The notes under the pieces are model-generated. The model ran no database searches. It saw only the letters and a program-made list of their open reading frames with translations, and was not told the DNA's origin. A stretch of DNA of 61,475 nt from positions 1-61,475 of IMG/VR virus record IMGVR_UViG_3300050821_004627. One strand, given 5' to 3'. Origin of the DNA: a virus. Both the position numbers and the translations under genes were made by a program. Shown piece after piece: positions 39,801 to 48,539 of the stretch (the first letter of the stretch is position 1; each line of letters starts with the position of its first letter).

Positions 39801-41435
39801 CTAGACCCCCGCCTCCTCATTCTGATGATCCCAGCGTTGATCCTGATCCTCATCGTATAGATCATCCTCCTCATACGAGGCCCGCCACCCCTCCTCCCAC
39901 CATTCCGTATCATATCCCTTGCGTTTGAATGGCACCTCTACCTCCACCAGCTCCACTTTAGCCCTAGTCACCGCCACGTACATCAGATTGGTCTCCTGTT
40001 GCTGTTCCCAGTCCTTCTTGGCCCAGACGGAGGGCATATAGCGATTCCTGCCGATCAGGTAGACCCGGTTCCATTCCCGGCCCTTGGATCTATGAACCGT
40101 GCATAGCCTCAGGGTATTAACTCCGGGGGCATCCCCGAACAGGAACTCAATCTTCTTGGCCAGATCCTCGGTCAAGGCCTTCCTGCCACCCTTCCCTAGT
40201 TTCTTACACAGGTCCCGGAGTGTCCCACACCTGTCCTGGATGGTCTCTGCACGTTCCCCTTGCCCTTTCTGCATCCATTTGGACACCTCAGTCCTCTCAT
40301 ACTCCCGCAATTTGTCTAGGAACGTCCCAAGGTCCAGGTCCTCGCCCCATTTAATTGCCAGGGCCACTAGAGCCTTACCCGATTGCCCTTCCACTACGCA
40401 CTGAATCCCCTTGTCCCTTAACCGGCCCGCGATCCCAACCAGGGGCCGGGTATTTCGACAGAGAATCGCGTCATTGAACGAAAAGCTCTGTCGCCAAAAG
40501 TCTGTGTGATCCAGGTTAGTCACGAGTCCCTGGGGTGCATTGGGGGCTGCTGTGAAGTCCGGTACCCAGTTCTGAGCCACACTCACTACGGATTTGGGGC
40601 ATCTATAAGTAACTGATAGACTTAGCTCCTCACTGTGCATCTGTTCCTTGATCAGATCCATAGCGTTGTTGGTGGCACCAGCGAATCCATAAATCGACTG
40701 GTAGGGGTCCCCCACCACAATCAACCGGCTATCAGCCTTCATCGACTCATAGGCAATCAGCCGCCGTCCCGTGTTCGTGTCCTGGGCCTCGTCTATCATG
40801 ACCCAGTCATACTTCTTGAACGGAGCCCGATAATAGAGGGGGGCCAGGATCATGTCGTCGAAGTCGATAACGGTTTTGCACAGATCCAGGGAGCGTTTGT
40901 ACACGTCCTGGCACATCGAGATGAACTGCTCAGGGGGGATGCCCCGGATCTCTTCCCGCATGTCGTAGTACTCGATGATCCGCTGCCAGGGCTCGGTAGC
41001 CGTGTAGGGGTCACATCCAACCACCCCCAGGCATTCCTGTTTGGCATACCCCACGGTGTCCTTGATGGCCGTCTGTAATTTCCTGTCCCACGCACACACC
41101 TGTTGGGCCAGCTTCTTGACCTTGTACGAATCAGGAGAGCCCAGGCCCTTCGTAACCTTGGTCCATGCCGAGTATCCCGCACTATGGATCGTAGCCCCCT
41201 TCACCCAATAACTCCCCTGCTGGGCCAGTCGCTCCTTGAACTCCTCAGCGATGGCCTTGTTGAACGCTCCCAGGAACCCATCCCCCATCCCTTTGATAGC
41301 CATAGCGATCATCATCAGGGTCGAAGTTTTCCCCGTACCTGCGTAGGCCTTGAGGTTCAGGTTCCCCTCCCCATTCTTGACCCAATCAAGTACGGCTTGT
41401 TGCTGTTCGGATGGTTTATGTTGTGTACTGGGCAT
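39801..41435 (-). CDS. UvrD/Rep-type SF1 DNA helicase
   Basis: 544 residues from ATG 41435. All SF1A motifs are visible: I (AYAGTGKTST), II (VMIDEAQDTN), III (GDPYQSIYGFAGA), IV (SVTYRCP), V (TVHRSKGREWNRVYL), VI (LMYVAVTRAK). It unwinds DNA 3'-to-5' in the family and would serve replication or recombination. The C-terminus is acidic. TAATG overlap with 41435-41662. Confidence 0.93.
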   Translation of the reverse strand: MPSTQHKPSEQQQAVLDWVKNGEGNLNLKAYAGTGKTSTLMMIAMAIKGMGDGFLGAFNKAIAEEFKERLAQQGSYWVKGATIHSAGYSAWTKVTKGLGSPDSYKVKKLAQQVCAWDRKLQTAIKDTVGYAKQECLGVVGCDPYTATEPWQRIIEYYDMREEIRGIPPEQFISMCQDVYKRSLDLCKTVIDFDDMILAPLYYRAPFKKYDWVMIDEAQDTNTGRRLIAYESMKADSRLIVVGDPYQSIYGFAGATNNAMDLIKEQMHSEELSLSVTYRCPKSVVSVAQNWVPDFTAAPNAPQGLVTNLDHTDFWRQSFSFNDAILCRNTRPLVGIAGRLRDKGIQCVVEGQSGKALVALAIKWGEDLDLGTFLDKLREYERTEVSKWMQKGQGERAETIQDRCGTLRDLCKKLGKGGRKALTEDLAKKIEFLFGDAPGVNTLRLCTVHRSKGREWNRVYLIGRNRYMPSVWAKKDWEQQQETNLMYVAVTRAKVELVEVEVPFKRKGYDTEWWEEGWRASYEEDDLYDEDQDQRWDHQNEEAGV

Positions 41436-41662
41436 TAGGACACCTCCTCGCAATTCCGAGCCGGTAAATTAGTGGCCTTGCGTCTGAGAGACGGTAGCAG
41501 GTCCATAGCAGTCACGTAGGCCCACTGCTGACACTTAACATCGTCTGCCATGCCTGGGGTTAGACTATAAAGGAACTCCAGAAAGCTCCTCCATCGATCA
41601 TAACTAATCCCCTCAGGCGTGATGATCACTATGTCTCTCCATGTTTCTGTTTCTTTGGTCAT
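41435..41662 (-). CDS. Hypothetical protein
   Basis: 75 residues, mixed alpha/beta (RDIVIITPEGISYDRWRSF...). Directly upstream of and coupled to the helicase; may be an accessory factor. Unknown. Confidence 0.6.
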   Translation of the reverse strand: MTKETETWRDIVIITPEGISYDRWRSFLEFLYSLTPGMADDVKCQQWAYVTAMDLLPSLRRKATNLPARNCEEVS

Positions 41663-41735
41663 AAGCTCTCAATCTCCTCACCAGTAACTTACCCTCTCCC
41701 TATGCATCGATCAATAGCCCATCAACCTTAATTCT

Positions 41736-41840
41736 CTACTTAGTTATTCTCCTGCCGAACCACACTAGGAATGGGACAGTGAGTAGTAGAGTGATCAGGA
41801 TGCCGGACATGATACAGGTGCCGTCGTCACAGGCACACAT
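41736..41840 (-). CDS. Small membrane protein (34 aa)
   Basis: SD GCAGGAGG is eight bases before ATG 41840. A Cys-rich start (MCACDDGTC) and one membrane helix (ILITLLLTVPFLVWF) end in a basic tail encoded partly by the 13-mer (FGRRI). Layout echoes the larger tail-anchored proteins. Confidence 0.55.
   Translation of the reverse strand: MCACDDGTCIMSGILITLLLTVPFLVWFGRRITK
41747..41759 (-). repeat. Dispersed 13-mer TTCGGCAGGAGAA, exact copy
   Basis: Within the 34-residue membrane protein gene, reading F-G-R-R: a third reading frame relative to the S-A-G-E and S-P-A-E copies. Confidence 0.85.
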
Positions 41841-41842
41841 CC

Positions 41843-42349
41843 CTAGCGTCCTCCTGCCTTCATAGTCCTCAACACTTGTACGGCATCTTTAAACAGGGGA
41901 TCGAACCCCTCATACTCCTTCTTAGCCACCAGCTCATTGACTATCTTCTGGCTCTTGCCCTGGGCTGTGTGCAGGTTAATGAGAGCACTCACTACGTCCC
42001 CGGCAAAGGCGGGGGACTCTTTAGCAGGCTCTACAGGCTCATCTTTCTTGATCGACTGTTCTAGGACCTGGCTATGGGGGGTAGGCTTGGGCTCACGGCT
42101 CGATGTCAGGGTAGAAGTCGTGTGCAATGCTGATAGGAACTGCTCCCAGGCACAAGCAATAGTCCAGATCCATTGGCTTAGGCGTTTGGGCCACAGAAGG
42201 AGTGGGACTAGGATTAGGGCTAGGCCGAGGATCAGGCCGAAGCAAAAGTTGAAGCGATTGGAGCCCCCGGTGAGATAGAGGGCAGTGGCGGGGACTAGAG
42301 ACCCGGCTAGGAAAGAGCAAGTAACCGTGTAAAAGGTTTGTGTCTTCAT
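41843..42349 (-). CDS. Membrane protein with RuvA-C-like end
   Basis: 168 residues: two membrane helices in the first 60, a linker, and a C-terminal segment (AGDVVSALINLHTAQGKSQ...VQVLRTMK) that resembles the small RuvA C-terminal/UBA-like helical bundle. Start is ATG 42349. Possibly a membrane-bound regulator; similarity is weak. Confidence 0.6.
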   Translation of the reverse strand: MKTQTFYTVTCSFLAGSLVPATALYLTGGSNRFNFCFGLILGLALILVPLLLWPKRLSQWIWTIACAWEQFLSALHTTSTLTSSREPKPTPHSQVLEQSIKKDEPVEPAKESPAFAGDVVSALINLHTAQGKSQKIVNELVAKKEYEGFDPLFKDAVQVLRTMKAGGR

Positions 42350-42360
42350 GTCCAAAGTCT

Positions 42361-42398
42361 AGGCCCCAGACCTGCACAGGTCAATAGATCTGGGGCCT
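42361..42398 (-). terminator. 10-bp perfect stem between operon segments
   Basis: AGGCCCCAGA (42361-42370) pairs with TCTGGGGCCT (42389-42398) with an 18-base loop. Placed between the stop of 42430 and the start of 42349. The U-run is weak, so it may attenuate rather than terminate. Confidence 0.55.
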
Positions 42399-42429
42399 TA
42401 GAAAAGTACTTAGCAACATAACTAGGGAT

Positions 42430-42684
42430 CTATTGTAGCCCCCAATCCCCCGCCCGTTCTATGGTCAAATCCCCCAGGTATTGGGCACTAGGATTATGGC
42501 TAGGATTCGCTAGAGCTTTCCTGACCCAATCCCTGGTAATGAGCCCGGCGGTTACGCTGGAGTCCTCAGTGTTAAAAGTTAACTGGTCCTGGCCACGGAA
42601 TACTCTACGGCCTAGGGGTGCGTTCTGGGGCTCGGGATCAATAGCTATGATCAATCTACCGCGTGATTCAGTGATAGTAGTCAT
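42430..42684 (-). CDS. Hypothetical protein
   Basis: 84 residues, beta-rich start (GRLIIAIDPEPQN) and a polar middle. Unrecognised. In the operon between Gp157-like gene and the hairpin at 42361. Confidence 0.6.
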   Translation of the reverse strand: MTTITESRGRLIIAIDPEPQNAPLGRRVFRGQDQLTFNTEDSSVTAGLITRDWVRKALANPSHNPSAQYLGDLTIERAGDWGLQ

Positions 42685-42690
42685 GATGAT

Positions 42691-42921
42691 TTAGTCTAGT
42701 CCTCGTGCTTTCTTAATTGATTGTGCTAACCGCTTTCTGGTATCGGCCATGGATTTTAGGAACTCTTGGGATGAGGAGGGCTCCCGCTTCATTTGCACCT
42801 CCATGGCGACTACGAATGTCTGGATTCTCAGCCAGTCACCTATGGGCAGGGTGACGGCTAGAGGCGTGTTGTAGGGCACGTTCTTACCTCCTACGACATA
42901 GCCTAGTAATTGCTCCCTCAT
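42691..42921 (-). CDS. Hypothetical helical protein
   Basis: 76 residues, TGATG overlap with the Gp157-like gene. C-terminal amphipathic helix (SMADTRKRLAQSIKKARGL). Unknown. Confidence 0.6.
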   Translation of the reverse strand: MREQLLGYVVGGKNVPYNTPLAVTLPIGDWLRIQTFVVAMEVQMKREPSSSQEFLKSMADTRKRLAQSIKKARGLD

Positions 42922-43685
42922 CAGATGATCTCCAATCTCAATTTGTCAGTCACTAGCTCGGCCCCCTTGATCTTGCCCCAATCCTCTGGATATGCCAGGG
43001 GCTCCTTACTTCTCTCAAGCATATTCTGCTCCAAATCCTCCTTAATCTTAGTCTTGCTAATCAGATCCTCCGGCCAGCTCACTTTCCTCAAATACTCATA
43101 GAGCATCGAGAACACCTTCCCCCTCCCCTCGCACGTCTTACACACGATTTTAGGATCTATGGGATAGCGCCAATCTTTACCTGTCCCCCTGCACTCCGGG
43201 CATTGGTCCCAGACCAATAGCTCCCAATCCTCCCCACTCATCTTGATCAGAGCGGTTTTGTATTTGATGGGGACTATGGCCTGGTCAGTGATGCAGATGG
43301 ATGGGGGACAGCGCTTAGGGACCAAGGTAGAGGTGTGGCCCTCTAGCCGTTTGTACTTGCCTTTGTCGTCTGGCCCCTTCTGTTTAATCACTTCCAGGAC
43401 ATAGCTAGAGAGCCGCTCAGCCTCCCTCCTTAATCGCTTCTCCCGCTTGGCTTGGCGATCCTTCTCCTGGGAGGCGGCATCGGCCTGTTGCATGAGGAAG
43501 ATGATTAGGGAGGCCACACGGTCCCGTTTCTGCATGGAGGAGTCGAGGGCCTGTTGCATGTCCCTCTTGTACTCCTGCTCTTGTTCGGGGGTTACTGTGT
43601 CCTCAGCGTCAATGAGGAGGTCTAGGTGCTCCTCCAGTTCACTGAGGGTTAGATGTTTGGATTGAGTAGTTAGTTCCTTGTTCAT
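42921..43685 (-). CDS. Siphovirus Gp157-like protein with inserted zinc finger
   Basis: 254 residues. The coiled-coil first half (LTLSELEEHLDLLIDAED ... RREAERLSSYVLEVIKQKG) then TLVPKRCPPSICITD...VPIKYK follows the Gp157 pattern. A DnaJ-type pair of CxxCxGxG motifs (CPECRGTG and CKTCEGRG) is inserted before a C-terminal tail, which standard Gp157 proteins lack. Gp157 is linked to phage resistance and recombination in Gram-positive phages. ATGA overlap with the HNH gene. Confidence 0.65.
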   Translation of the reverse strand: MNKELTTQSKHLTLSELEEHLDLLIDAEDTVTPEQEQEYKRDMQQALDSSMQKRDRVASLIIFLMQQADAASQEKDRQAKREKRLRREAERLSSYVLEVIKQKGPDDKGKYKRLEGHTSTLVPKRCPPSICITDQAIVPIKYKTALIKMSGEDWELLVWDQCPECRGTGKDWRYPIDPKIVCKTCEGRGKVFSMLYEYLRKVSWPEDLISKTKIKEDLEQNMLERSKEPLAYPEDWGKIKGAELVTDKLRLEII

Positions 43686-44335
43686 TTTAGCTCCTTCCTT
43701 CTTGGACCAGATCCTGGCTTGCTAATCACGCGGGCTGTGAATGCTCTATCCAAATCCCAACCATTCCGCAGACGCATGTATAAAACTTGGTAATCGATCC
43801 CCAGAACAACGGACCAATCAGGAAGGATCATACGCCTCCCTTTCCATTCAAAATAATGGTTGGTTCTTTGGTTCCTGGTTTGCTGCGGGGCTGTGGCCCA
43901 GTGACAATTCCCTGGTTCATAGTTACCGTTGTTGTTTTTACGGTCTATGGAGTGTAGATCAGAGGGCCGAGGCCCCATGTCAGCGTAAAAAGCGTCGAAG
44001 CTCTTATCCCAGCGTTCACACACTTGAATACCGCGTCCTCCGTACAAGTGGTAGCCTTTGTTCCTTGGATTGTTACAACGGTTTCGTAGATCCTTCCAAA
44101 CACTGAACTCTGGGAGATCCCTTTGTCCATTCAAGTATTTGTATGGTTTATTGTTGAGGCATCCACAGGACTTGCAGATGCCGGAGACTACGCTACCGGC
44201 TATGGTCTCGGTACGATTCCCACATTCACAGAGACACAATACATACCTTTTTCCGTGCTTGTTGGATCTCCCCGTATATTTCAGCACCAACAGTTTGTTG
44301 TACTTCCTTCCTACAATACTAGGTAATGCTCTCAT
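43682..44335 (-). CDS. HNH homing endonuclease
   Basis: 217 residues from ATG 44335 (ATGA overlap with the polymerase stop). N-terminal zinc-ribbon (CLCECGN...CKSCGC), then the phage HNH core (SVWKDLRNRCNNPRNKGYHLYGGRGI...) with IDRKNNNGNYEPGNCHWAT, the typical N-x-N/catalytic segment, and a C-terminal AP2/NUMOD-like DNA-binding part. Free-standing homing enzyme wedged between polymerase and Gp157-like genes with precise 4-base overlaps on both sides. Confidence 0.85.
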   Translation of the reverse strand: MRALPSIVGRKYNKLLVLKYTGRSNKHGKRYVLCLCECGNRTETIAGSVVSGICKSCGCLNNKPYKYLNGQRDLPEFSVWKDLRNRCNNPRNKGYHLYGGRGIQVCERWDKSFDAFYADMGPRPSDLHSIDRKNNNGNYEPGNCHWATAPQQTRNQRTNHYFEWKGRRMILPDWSVVLGIDYQVLYMRLRNGWDLDRAFTARVISKPGSGPRRKELK

Positions 44336-45780
44336 TTGAGCAAATTCCACCTTTCAGCCACATCAAACGAACTTTTTATAGGGACACTTATGGGCGTCCC
44401 ATTTTCCATACACTCTCGTGCTATCTCTGCCCAGTCCTTAGCGATGTCCTTCGAGGCCTCCACCAAAAGCTCGTCATGGATACTCAAGAGAGGCAGGCAC
44501 ACTGAGGAGCCACTATTGAAGGTCTCAGAAATGGGATCGAGCATAGCCATGGCAATCTTGAGGCTCCCAGTGGCCGACGCCTGGATCGCATGATTCCCAC
44601 TCTTTCTCAACCCTTCAGCCTTGATCCGTTTATGGACCGAATAGACCTCTGGCACCAGCCTTATCCTGCCGAACGCATCCCAGGTCATCCCATATCGCCT
44701 AGCCCGGTTAAACTGCAACTCCATCCATTCCTTGATCTTGTTATAAACCCCGTACCATTGCCCGATTAATCGTTCACATTCGCTCAGGGTCCATTTATCT
44801 TCAAACTTCTTACGCTCCTGGTTGGTCCAGTGGGGGTCCTTGCTGAGCATGACGGAATCTAGGAGTCCTTGGGCCGTCTGCCCGTAGAGGATGCCGAATC
44901 CTAGAGTCTTACTGGGGAGCCGCTCGAACTGGGTGAAATGTTTGTACATGGCTTCCTCGGCTGTGGTCGCGTCCCCGGCTTTCACCTTTTTCTTGATCCT
45001 GGTGATCTCCCTTAGGTCCCTGCCAAAAATCTCACATGCAGTCCTATCATGGATGTCATGATCCTGAGTAAAAATCGACATCATCGTAGGGTCTTGAGCC
45101 AAATGAGCTACCCATCTCATTTCGATCTGACTCATGTCGTTTGAAATCAACAAATTACCTTTACTAGCTAGAAAGGCTCCACGGATCTTTTTGCCCAGAA
45201 TTGTGCGTGTGGGGATGTTGTTGAGGTTCGGGCGTCGGCTGGCTAATCTCCCTGTAGCCGCCGTCGTAACCGAGAAATCCGTATGCACCCGGCTCTCCCC
45301 ATCAGCCCATTGCTGTAATGGGAGCACGTAAGTCCCCAGGAGCTTATCCAATTCCCTGTAACTGAGAATGATCCCTATGGCCGGGTGTCTACTCCTGTAC
45401 TTCTCCAGCACGTCATCACTTGTGGTGGCCCGCTTCTCACTCTTAGTCAACTGTAGCTGGTCATTACCCTGGACCTTGAGATGGCGGAACAGGAGCCGCT
45501 CCACCTGATCCGGGCTAGACAGATTGAACGGTTGATATTTCTTGCCATCAAAGTCCTGGTAACTATGCCCAATGCTCTCAAACAGGTCCCACTCTAGATC
45601 CGATTGCTGAGCCCCAAAGTCCTTCTCCAGGGTCTTGAGGTATGGCACGTCCACTCTCACTCCGTTCTGATGGAAGCGCTGCACCATCGGTAGAGCACCT
45701 CCATCGAGCCGCCACACGTTCCTAGGAGCTGGCCCATCCAGCATCCGCACGCCATTAAACAGCCTGGGTCCCATAGTCAT
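44332..45780 (-). CDS. Family A DNA polymerase, polymerase domain only
   Basis: 482 residues corresponding to the Klenow polymerase domain. Motif A SNDMSQIEMRWVAHL, motif B region LPSKTLGFGILYGQT, motif C LLSIHDELLVEA are all present, with TAATGRLASRRPNLNNIP before them. The 5' nuclease and 3'-5' exonuclease domains are absent; a matching exonuclease is fused to UDG at 48723. It replicates the viral DNA. ATG overlaps the XRE regulator stop. Confidence 0.95.
   Translation of the reverse strand: MTMGPRLFNGVRMLDGPAPRNVWRLDGGALPMVQRFHQNGVRVDVPYLKTLEKDFGAQQSDLEWDLFESIGHSYQDFDGKKYQPFNLSSPDQVERLLFRHLKVQGNDQLQLTKSEKRATTSDDVLEKYRSRHPAIGIILSYRELDKLLGTYVLPLQQWADGESRVHTDFSVTTAATGRLASRRPNLNNIPTRTILGKKIRGAFLASKGNLLISNDMSQIEMRWVAHLAQDPTMMSIFTQDHDIHDRTACEIFGRDLREITRIKKKVKAGDATTAEEAMYKHFTQFERLPSKTLGFGILYGQTAQGLLDSVMLSKDPHWTNQERKKFEDKWTLSECERLIGQWYGVYNKIKEWMELQFNRARRYGMTWDAFGRIRLVPEVYSVHKRIKAEGLRKSGNHAIQASATGSLKIAMAMLDPISETFNSGSSVCLPLLSIHDELLVEASKDIAKDWAEIARECMENGTPISVPIKSSFDVAERWNLLK
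44661..44673 (-). repeat. 13-mer near copy (12 of 13)
   Basis: TTCGGCAGGATAA on the minus strand, inside the polymerase gene (F-G-R-I). It differs from the consensus at one position. Confidence 0.6.
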
Positions 45781-46079
45781 TCGGCAGGAGAAGCCTCAGT
45801 TTCTTGCTTGATTCGTCGTTCCAAAGCTCTCACCACTTCTGGACGCCAGCCATCGTTAGGGACCAGCTCTATTTTTAGCTGGCAATCGAGGGCCTGGGCT
45901 ATACGGTGGAGGGTGGTGAGGGTGGGCCAGACAGAGCCTCGGAGGATACGGGAGATGAGCGGCTGGTGGAGGTCGGAAGCTAAGGCCAGGGCTTCCTGGG
46001 TCCATTGACGGTAATGGAGTAGGAGACGGACCTGATCCGAAAAGTCACGGGTGACAGGGCAAGAGGGAGAGCTGCTCAT
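45777..46079 (-). CDS. XRE-family HTH regulator
   Basis: 100 residues with a Cro/CI-type helix-turn-helix (LLLHYRQWTQEALALASDLHQPLISRILRG), followed by LTTLHRIAQALDCQLKIEL, the common second half of XRE proteins. Coupled to the polymerase; it probably controls the replication operon. The 13-mer (45780-45792) encodes its last residues S-P-A-E. Confidence 0.8.
   Translation of the reverse strand: MSSSPSCPVTRDFSDQVRLLLHYRQWTQEALALASDLHQPLISRILRGSVWPTLTTLHRIAQALDCQLKIELVPNDGWRPEVVRALERRIKQETEASPAE
45780..45792 (+). repeat. Dispersed 13-mer TTCGGCAGGAGAA, exact copy
   Basis: At the 3' end of the XRE gene and overlapping the polymerase start; codes S-P-A-E plus part of the stop codon. Confidence 0.85.
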
Positions 46080-46291
46080 AACCAGGATCTCCTTTTTGGT
46101 GCCTGCTGTCCAGACGCCCGCCGTTCATTACAGTTTTTACAGGAGCAGTAGGCATTCCAAAGGGCTACTCGCCAATAAACCATTCTTTTGGATATGGGAC
46201 AAAGTACTTTGTAGTCTATGAATTGCATCAGATCGTGAAGGATACGGACCCACCACGGGACGCCGGAAGAGATTATTTTCTGAGCCACCAT
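46076..46291 (-). CDS. Small Trp/Cys-containing protein
   Basis: 71 residues with CSCKNC and aromatic-rich first half; could be membrane-associated. Overlaps both neighbours. Unknown. Confidence 0.55.
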   Translation of the reverse strand: MVAQKIISSGVPWWVRILHDLMQFIDYKVLCPISKRMVYWRVALWNAYCSCKNCNERRASGQQAPKRRSWL

Positions 46292-46464
46292 TGCCTCACT
46301 TTCTCACCGTAGTAGGTACCAGGGCCTTTGCCGTCGTGGGTGGACTCGAACCACAGGATAAAATTGCTCACGGGATTTAGGCCCTGGTGAGTGTCCTCAA
46401 AGTGTTGTATGTAAAGCTCTAAGGCGATTAGTAGGACACAGGCGATAGGGAAGATATAGTCCAC
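46273..46464 (-). CDS. Small membrane protein
   Basis: 63 residues: N-terminal membrane helix (YIFPIACVLLIALELYI) then a soluble tail with WFESTHDGKG. Last (most 5') gene of the polymerase operon, preceded by a TATAAT box. Unknown. Confidence 0.6.
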   Translation of the reverse strand: MDYIFPIACVLLIALELYIQHFEDTHQGLNPVSNFILWFESTHDGKGPGTYYGEKVRQWWLRK

Positions 46465-46485
46465 ATCAGTTCTCCTAAGTTGTTG

Positions 46486-46491
46486 ATTATA
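46486..46491 (-). promoter_or_regulatory. -10 box TATAAT upstream of the polymerase operon
   Basis: A perfect TATAAT about 22 bases before ATG 46464, followed by SD TTAGGAG. The -35 region is not consensus (GC-rich), so an activator may be required. It begins the operon running through XRE, polymerase, HNH and Gp157-like genes. Confidence 0.5.
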
Positions 46492-46599
46492 GGTGGGGGC
46501 ACTACGGACGGCCTAGGAACGGCCCAGGATCGGTCGATGGTCCCCACCATCCTACGACACCCCCAGAGGCCTGAAAACCTTACTACGCTCGTCTAATCG

Positions 46600-46935
46600 T
46601 TACCTGGGGGGCAATTCTGACGGACCCTGGTCCTGGTCCTCAATCTCCAGGATGGTAGCCCTGCCCCCCTGACGTTTAGGAGGACCCATCCCGAGAGCTG
46701 CTAGGACACCAGCGGAGAGGGTCTTAGCTCCAGAGGCTTTGATACGGTCACCGAATGCAATGACCTGGTCCCTGGCTAGGTCGGCCATGCGTTGTTTGTC
46801 GTCATCCAGGATCGACATGATCTGGTCGTAGGCGTACAGCTCGGGGGACACACGGATTTCTCCGTCCCCGACCCTCATGGTTAGAGGTTTGGGAGGAGCT
46901 TTATTGGTAGCGGGTTTGGATTTGATCTTGGTCAT
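46600..46935 (-). CDS. Hypothetical protein
   Basis: 111 residues; basic Pro/Lys start (KIKSKPATNKAPPKPL), a helical core (YDQIMSILDDDKQRMADLARDQ) and a disordered tail. Unknown. Separated from the polymerase operon by a 135-base region with the TATAAT box. Confidence 0.6.
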   Translation of the reverse strand: MTKIKSKPATNKAPPKPLTMRVGDGEIRVSPELYAYDQIMSILDDDKQRMADLARDQVIAFGDRIKASGAKTLSAGVLAALGMGPPKRQGGRATILEIEDQDQGPSELPPR

Positions 46936-46939
46936 CAGA

Positions 46940-47327
46940 TTAGGTCCTACTCTTCATGTCCATGTCCTTCCACCACCGGTTAGCAGTGTCGGGCTTAGGA
47001 CCTCGCTTGGGACGTTTAGTCGCCTCTGTTCTTAGGATACGCAAATGTGAGGACATTTTGGGGAGGCCACATTGCCTGGCTAACTCCATGGCTAGTTCGA
47101 GGGTCTCCACAGATAGTACGCGGGACCCGGTTGATAGCTTATCGAGCATGGGGACCGAGATTCCCAATCCTGTAGGCCATCTCCTCACGGGTCAGACGAG
47201 AGGCTTGGGTGAGCACGTCTATCATTTGGGGCTGGGAGGCGTACTCTGGCTCTTTGATCCGGGGGCAACGAATGCGGAGTAGCCATTCGATGATCGAGGC
47301 GTTGGGTTTGATGTCCAGGATTCTCAT
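46940..47327 (-). pseudogene. Frameshifted XRE-like paralogue of 47343
   Basis: Two overlapping frames give the two halves of a protein like 47343. The N-terminal half ends ...EEMAYRIG at about 47169, and the other frame continues LGISVPMLDK... to an end WWKDMDMKSRT that matches WWKNVDMKSRT. Removing one base near 47169 restores a full-length homologue. It is a pseudogene, a programmed frameshift or a sequencing error. Confidence 0.7.
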
Positions 47328-47342
47328 ACTGAGGCTCTGGAC

Positions 47343-47741
47343 CTAGGTTCTACTCTTCATGTCTACGTTTTTCCACCAATCACTTTCATTCGCCTTTGGG
47401 CCGCGTTTGGGCTTGCCGCGAGTGCTGGCATGGAGGAGCCGGAAGAATGCCGCCATCTGTGGAAGATTGCATTGCAGGGCCAGTTTCATGGCCTTGGAGA
47501 GCTGGTCAATAGACATGTTTCCGCCGTACTGTCCACTTTCCGACTTGTCGTATTGGGGGACAGAGATACCTAGCTTTAAGGCCATCTGCTGGACAGTCAG
47601 GCCGGAGATCTTCCTGAGCTTCATGAGAGCCTCACCCTGGTAGGTGTAGGAGGACTCGATGGTCTTGGGATGTTTGATCCTGAGGATACGGCCTAGGAGG
47701 TCAGCGGCGGGGTTTTTGGATAGTGGCTTTTTAGATTCCAA
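47343..47741 (-). CDS. XRE-like HTH protein
   Basis: 132 residues from a TTG with SD GTGGAG. Helix-turn-helix LRKISGLTVQQMALKLGISVPQYDK (about 45-70), then a helical part and a basic Pro-Lys-Arg-Gly stretch before WWKNVDMKSRT. Tandem paralogue of the broken copy at 46940. Probably a regulator. Confidence 0.7.
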   Translation of the reverse strand: MESKKPLSKNPAADLLGRILRIKHPKTIESSYTYQGEALMKLRKISGLTVQQMALKLGISVPQYDKSESGQYGGNMSIDQLSKAMKLALQCNLPQMAAFFRLLHASTRGKPKRGPKANESDWWKNVDMKSRT

Positions 47742-48081
47742 GGTCTATGAGCTCCACTGGTTCGTTTTCCCGGCCTGGCCACTCCAGGATCTCACCTTCG
47801 TTATTCTCCAGGGAATCGGAGAGAAGCATAGAGAACAGGCTGGCATGGATGATTGATCGCAGGGTAGGGTTGATTGGTTGCCGGAAGATTGCCGGGTCAC
47901 TGCTCCAGGGTCCCTTGGCCATGGGGCGGCTGTAGCCCGCATGATGGGCGTAGTAGATCCTGATGCCACGCTCAGTCAGGTAGAGGTAGCAGACGATCCC
48001 TGTTTTGGATACTTCGCTGTGAACCATGTCGAATTCTACCCGCCATAGCCGGTTACTCTCATGAGGGGTTGAGCTGATCAT
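47731..48081 (-). CDS. Hypothetical protein
   Basis: 116 residues, alpha/beta, His/Tyr-rich middle (YYAHHAGYSR). Unknown. Overlaps both neighbours. Confidence 0.6.
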   Translation of the reverse strand: MISSTPHESNRLWRVEFDMVHSEVSKTGIVCYLYLTERGIRIYYAHHAGYSRPMAKGPWSSDPAIFRQPINPTLRSIIHASLFSMLLSDSLENNEGEILEWPGRENEPVELIDLGI

Positions 48082-48320
48082 AAGCGGCTCCTTGTAGATT
48101 TTTGGGCAGCAATCGATTTGTCTCTGAGGCGTCTAGCCTTTTGGCAGGCGCGCAGGGCTTTGATGACTACTTCGGCCATCCGGGGGGACATCATAGGCAC
48201 CCCATTGTATTCGTCGTCCATCACACAGATCAGTTTTCCGGGCTCGTTTTGTTCTACGATCACGGAACTCTCCCCCGGAACCTCACATACCTTACGGCAG
48301 TAGGCCGACTGACTAGGCAT
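48078..48320 (-). CDS. Hypothetical protein
   Basis: 80 residues: beta start with ICVMDDEYNG and a basic C-terminal helix (VIKALRACQKARRLRDK). Unknown; start ATG 48320 overlaps the stop of 48313. Confidence 0.6.
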   Translation of the reverse strand: MPSQSAYCRKVCEVPGESSVIVEQNEPGKLICVMDDEYNGVPMMSPRMAEVVIKALRACQKARRLRDKSIAAQKSTRSRL

Positions 48321-48510
48321 CGAGCACCTCTCTAAGAAACCCCCTCCCAAGCTCATTAGACAGCTCATATGGGTCCCCCAGGTCGGCTCCGGGGGTTTCT
48401 AGGCCCTCGGTCCCCTTAACTGTTCCTGCCGAACCCCTGACTGCCCACGCATAGTCGTCCAGCCGGGTACCTGGGGTCCCTGCCGCCTTCCATTTCCTAG
48501 GATCAATCAC
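48313..48510 (-). CDS. Hypothetical protein, first gene of its operon
   Basis: 65 residues from GTG 48510 with SD AGGGAGAA. Polar, Gly/Leu-rich. Directly downstream of the promoter at 48540-48569. Unknown. Confidence 0.6.
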   Translation of the reverse strand: MIDPRKWKAAGTPGTRLDDYAWAVRGSAGTVKGTEGLETPGADLGDPYELSNELGRGFLREVLDA

Positions 48511-48539
48511 CAGCTAAATTCTCCCTTCTAATCACCCCT

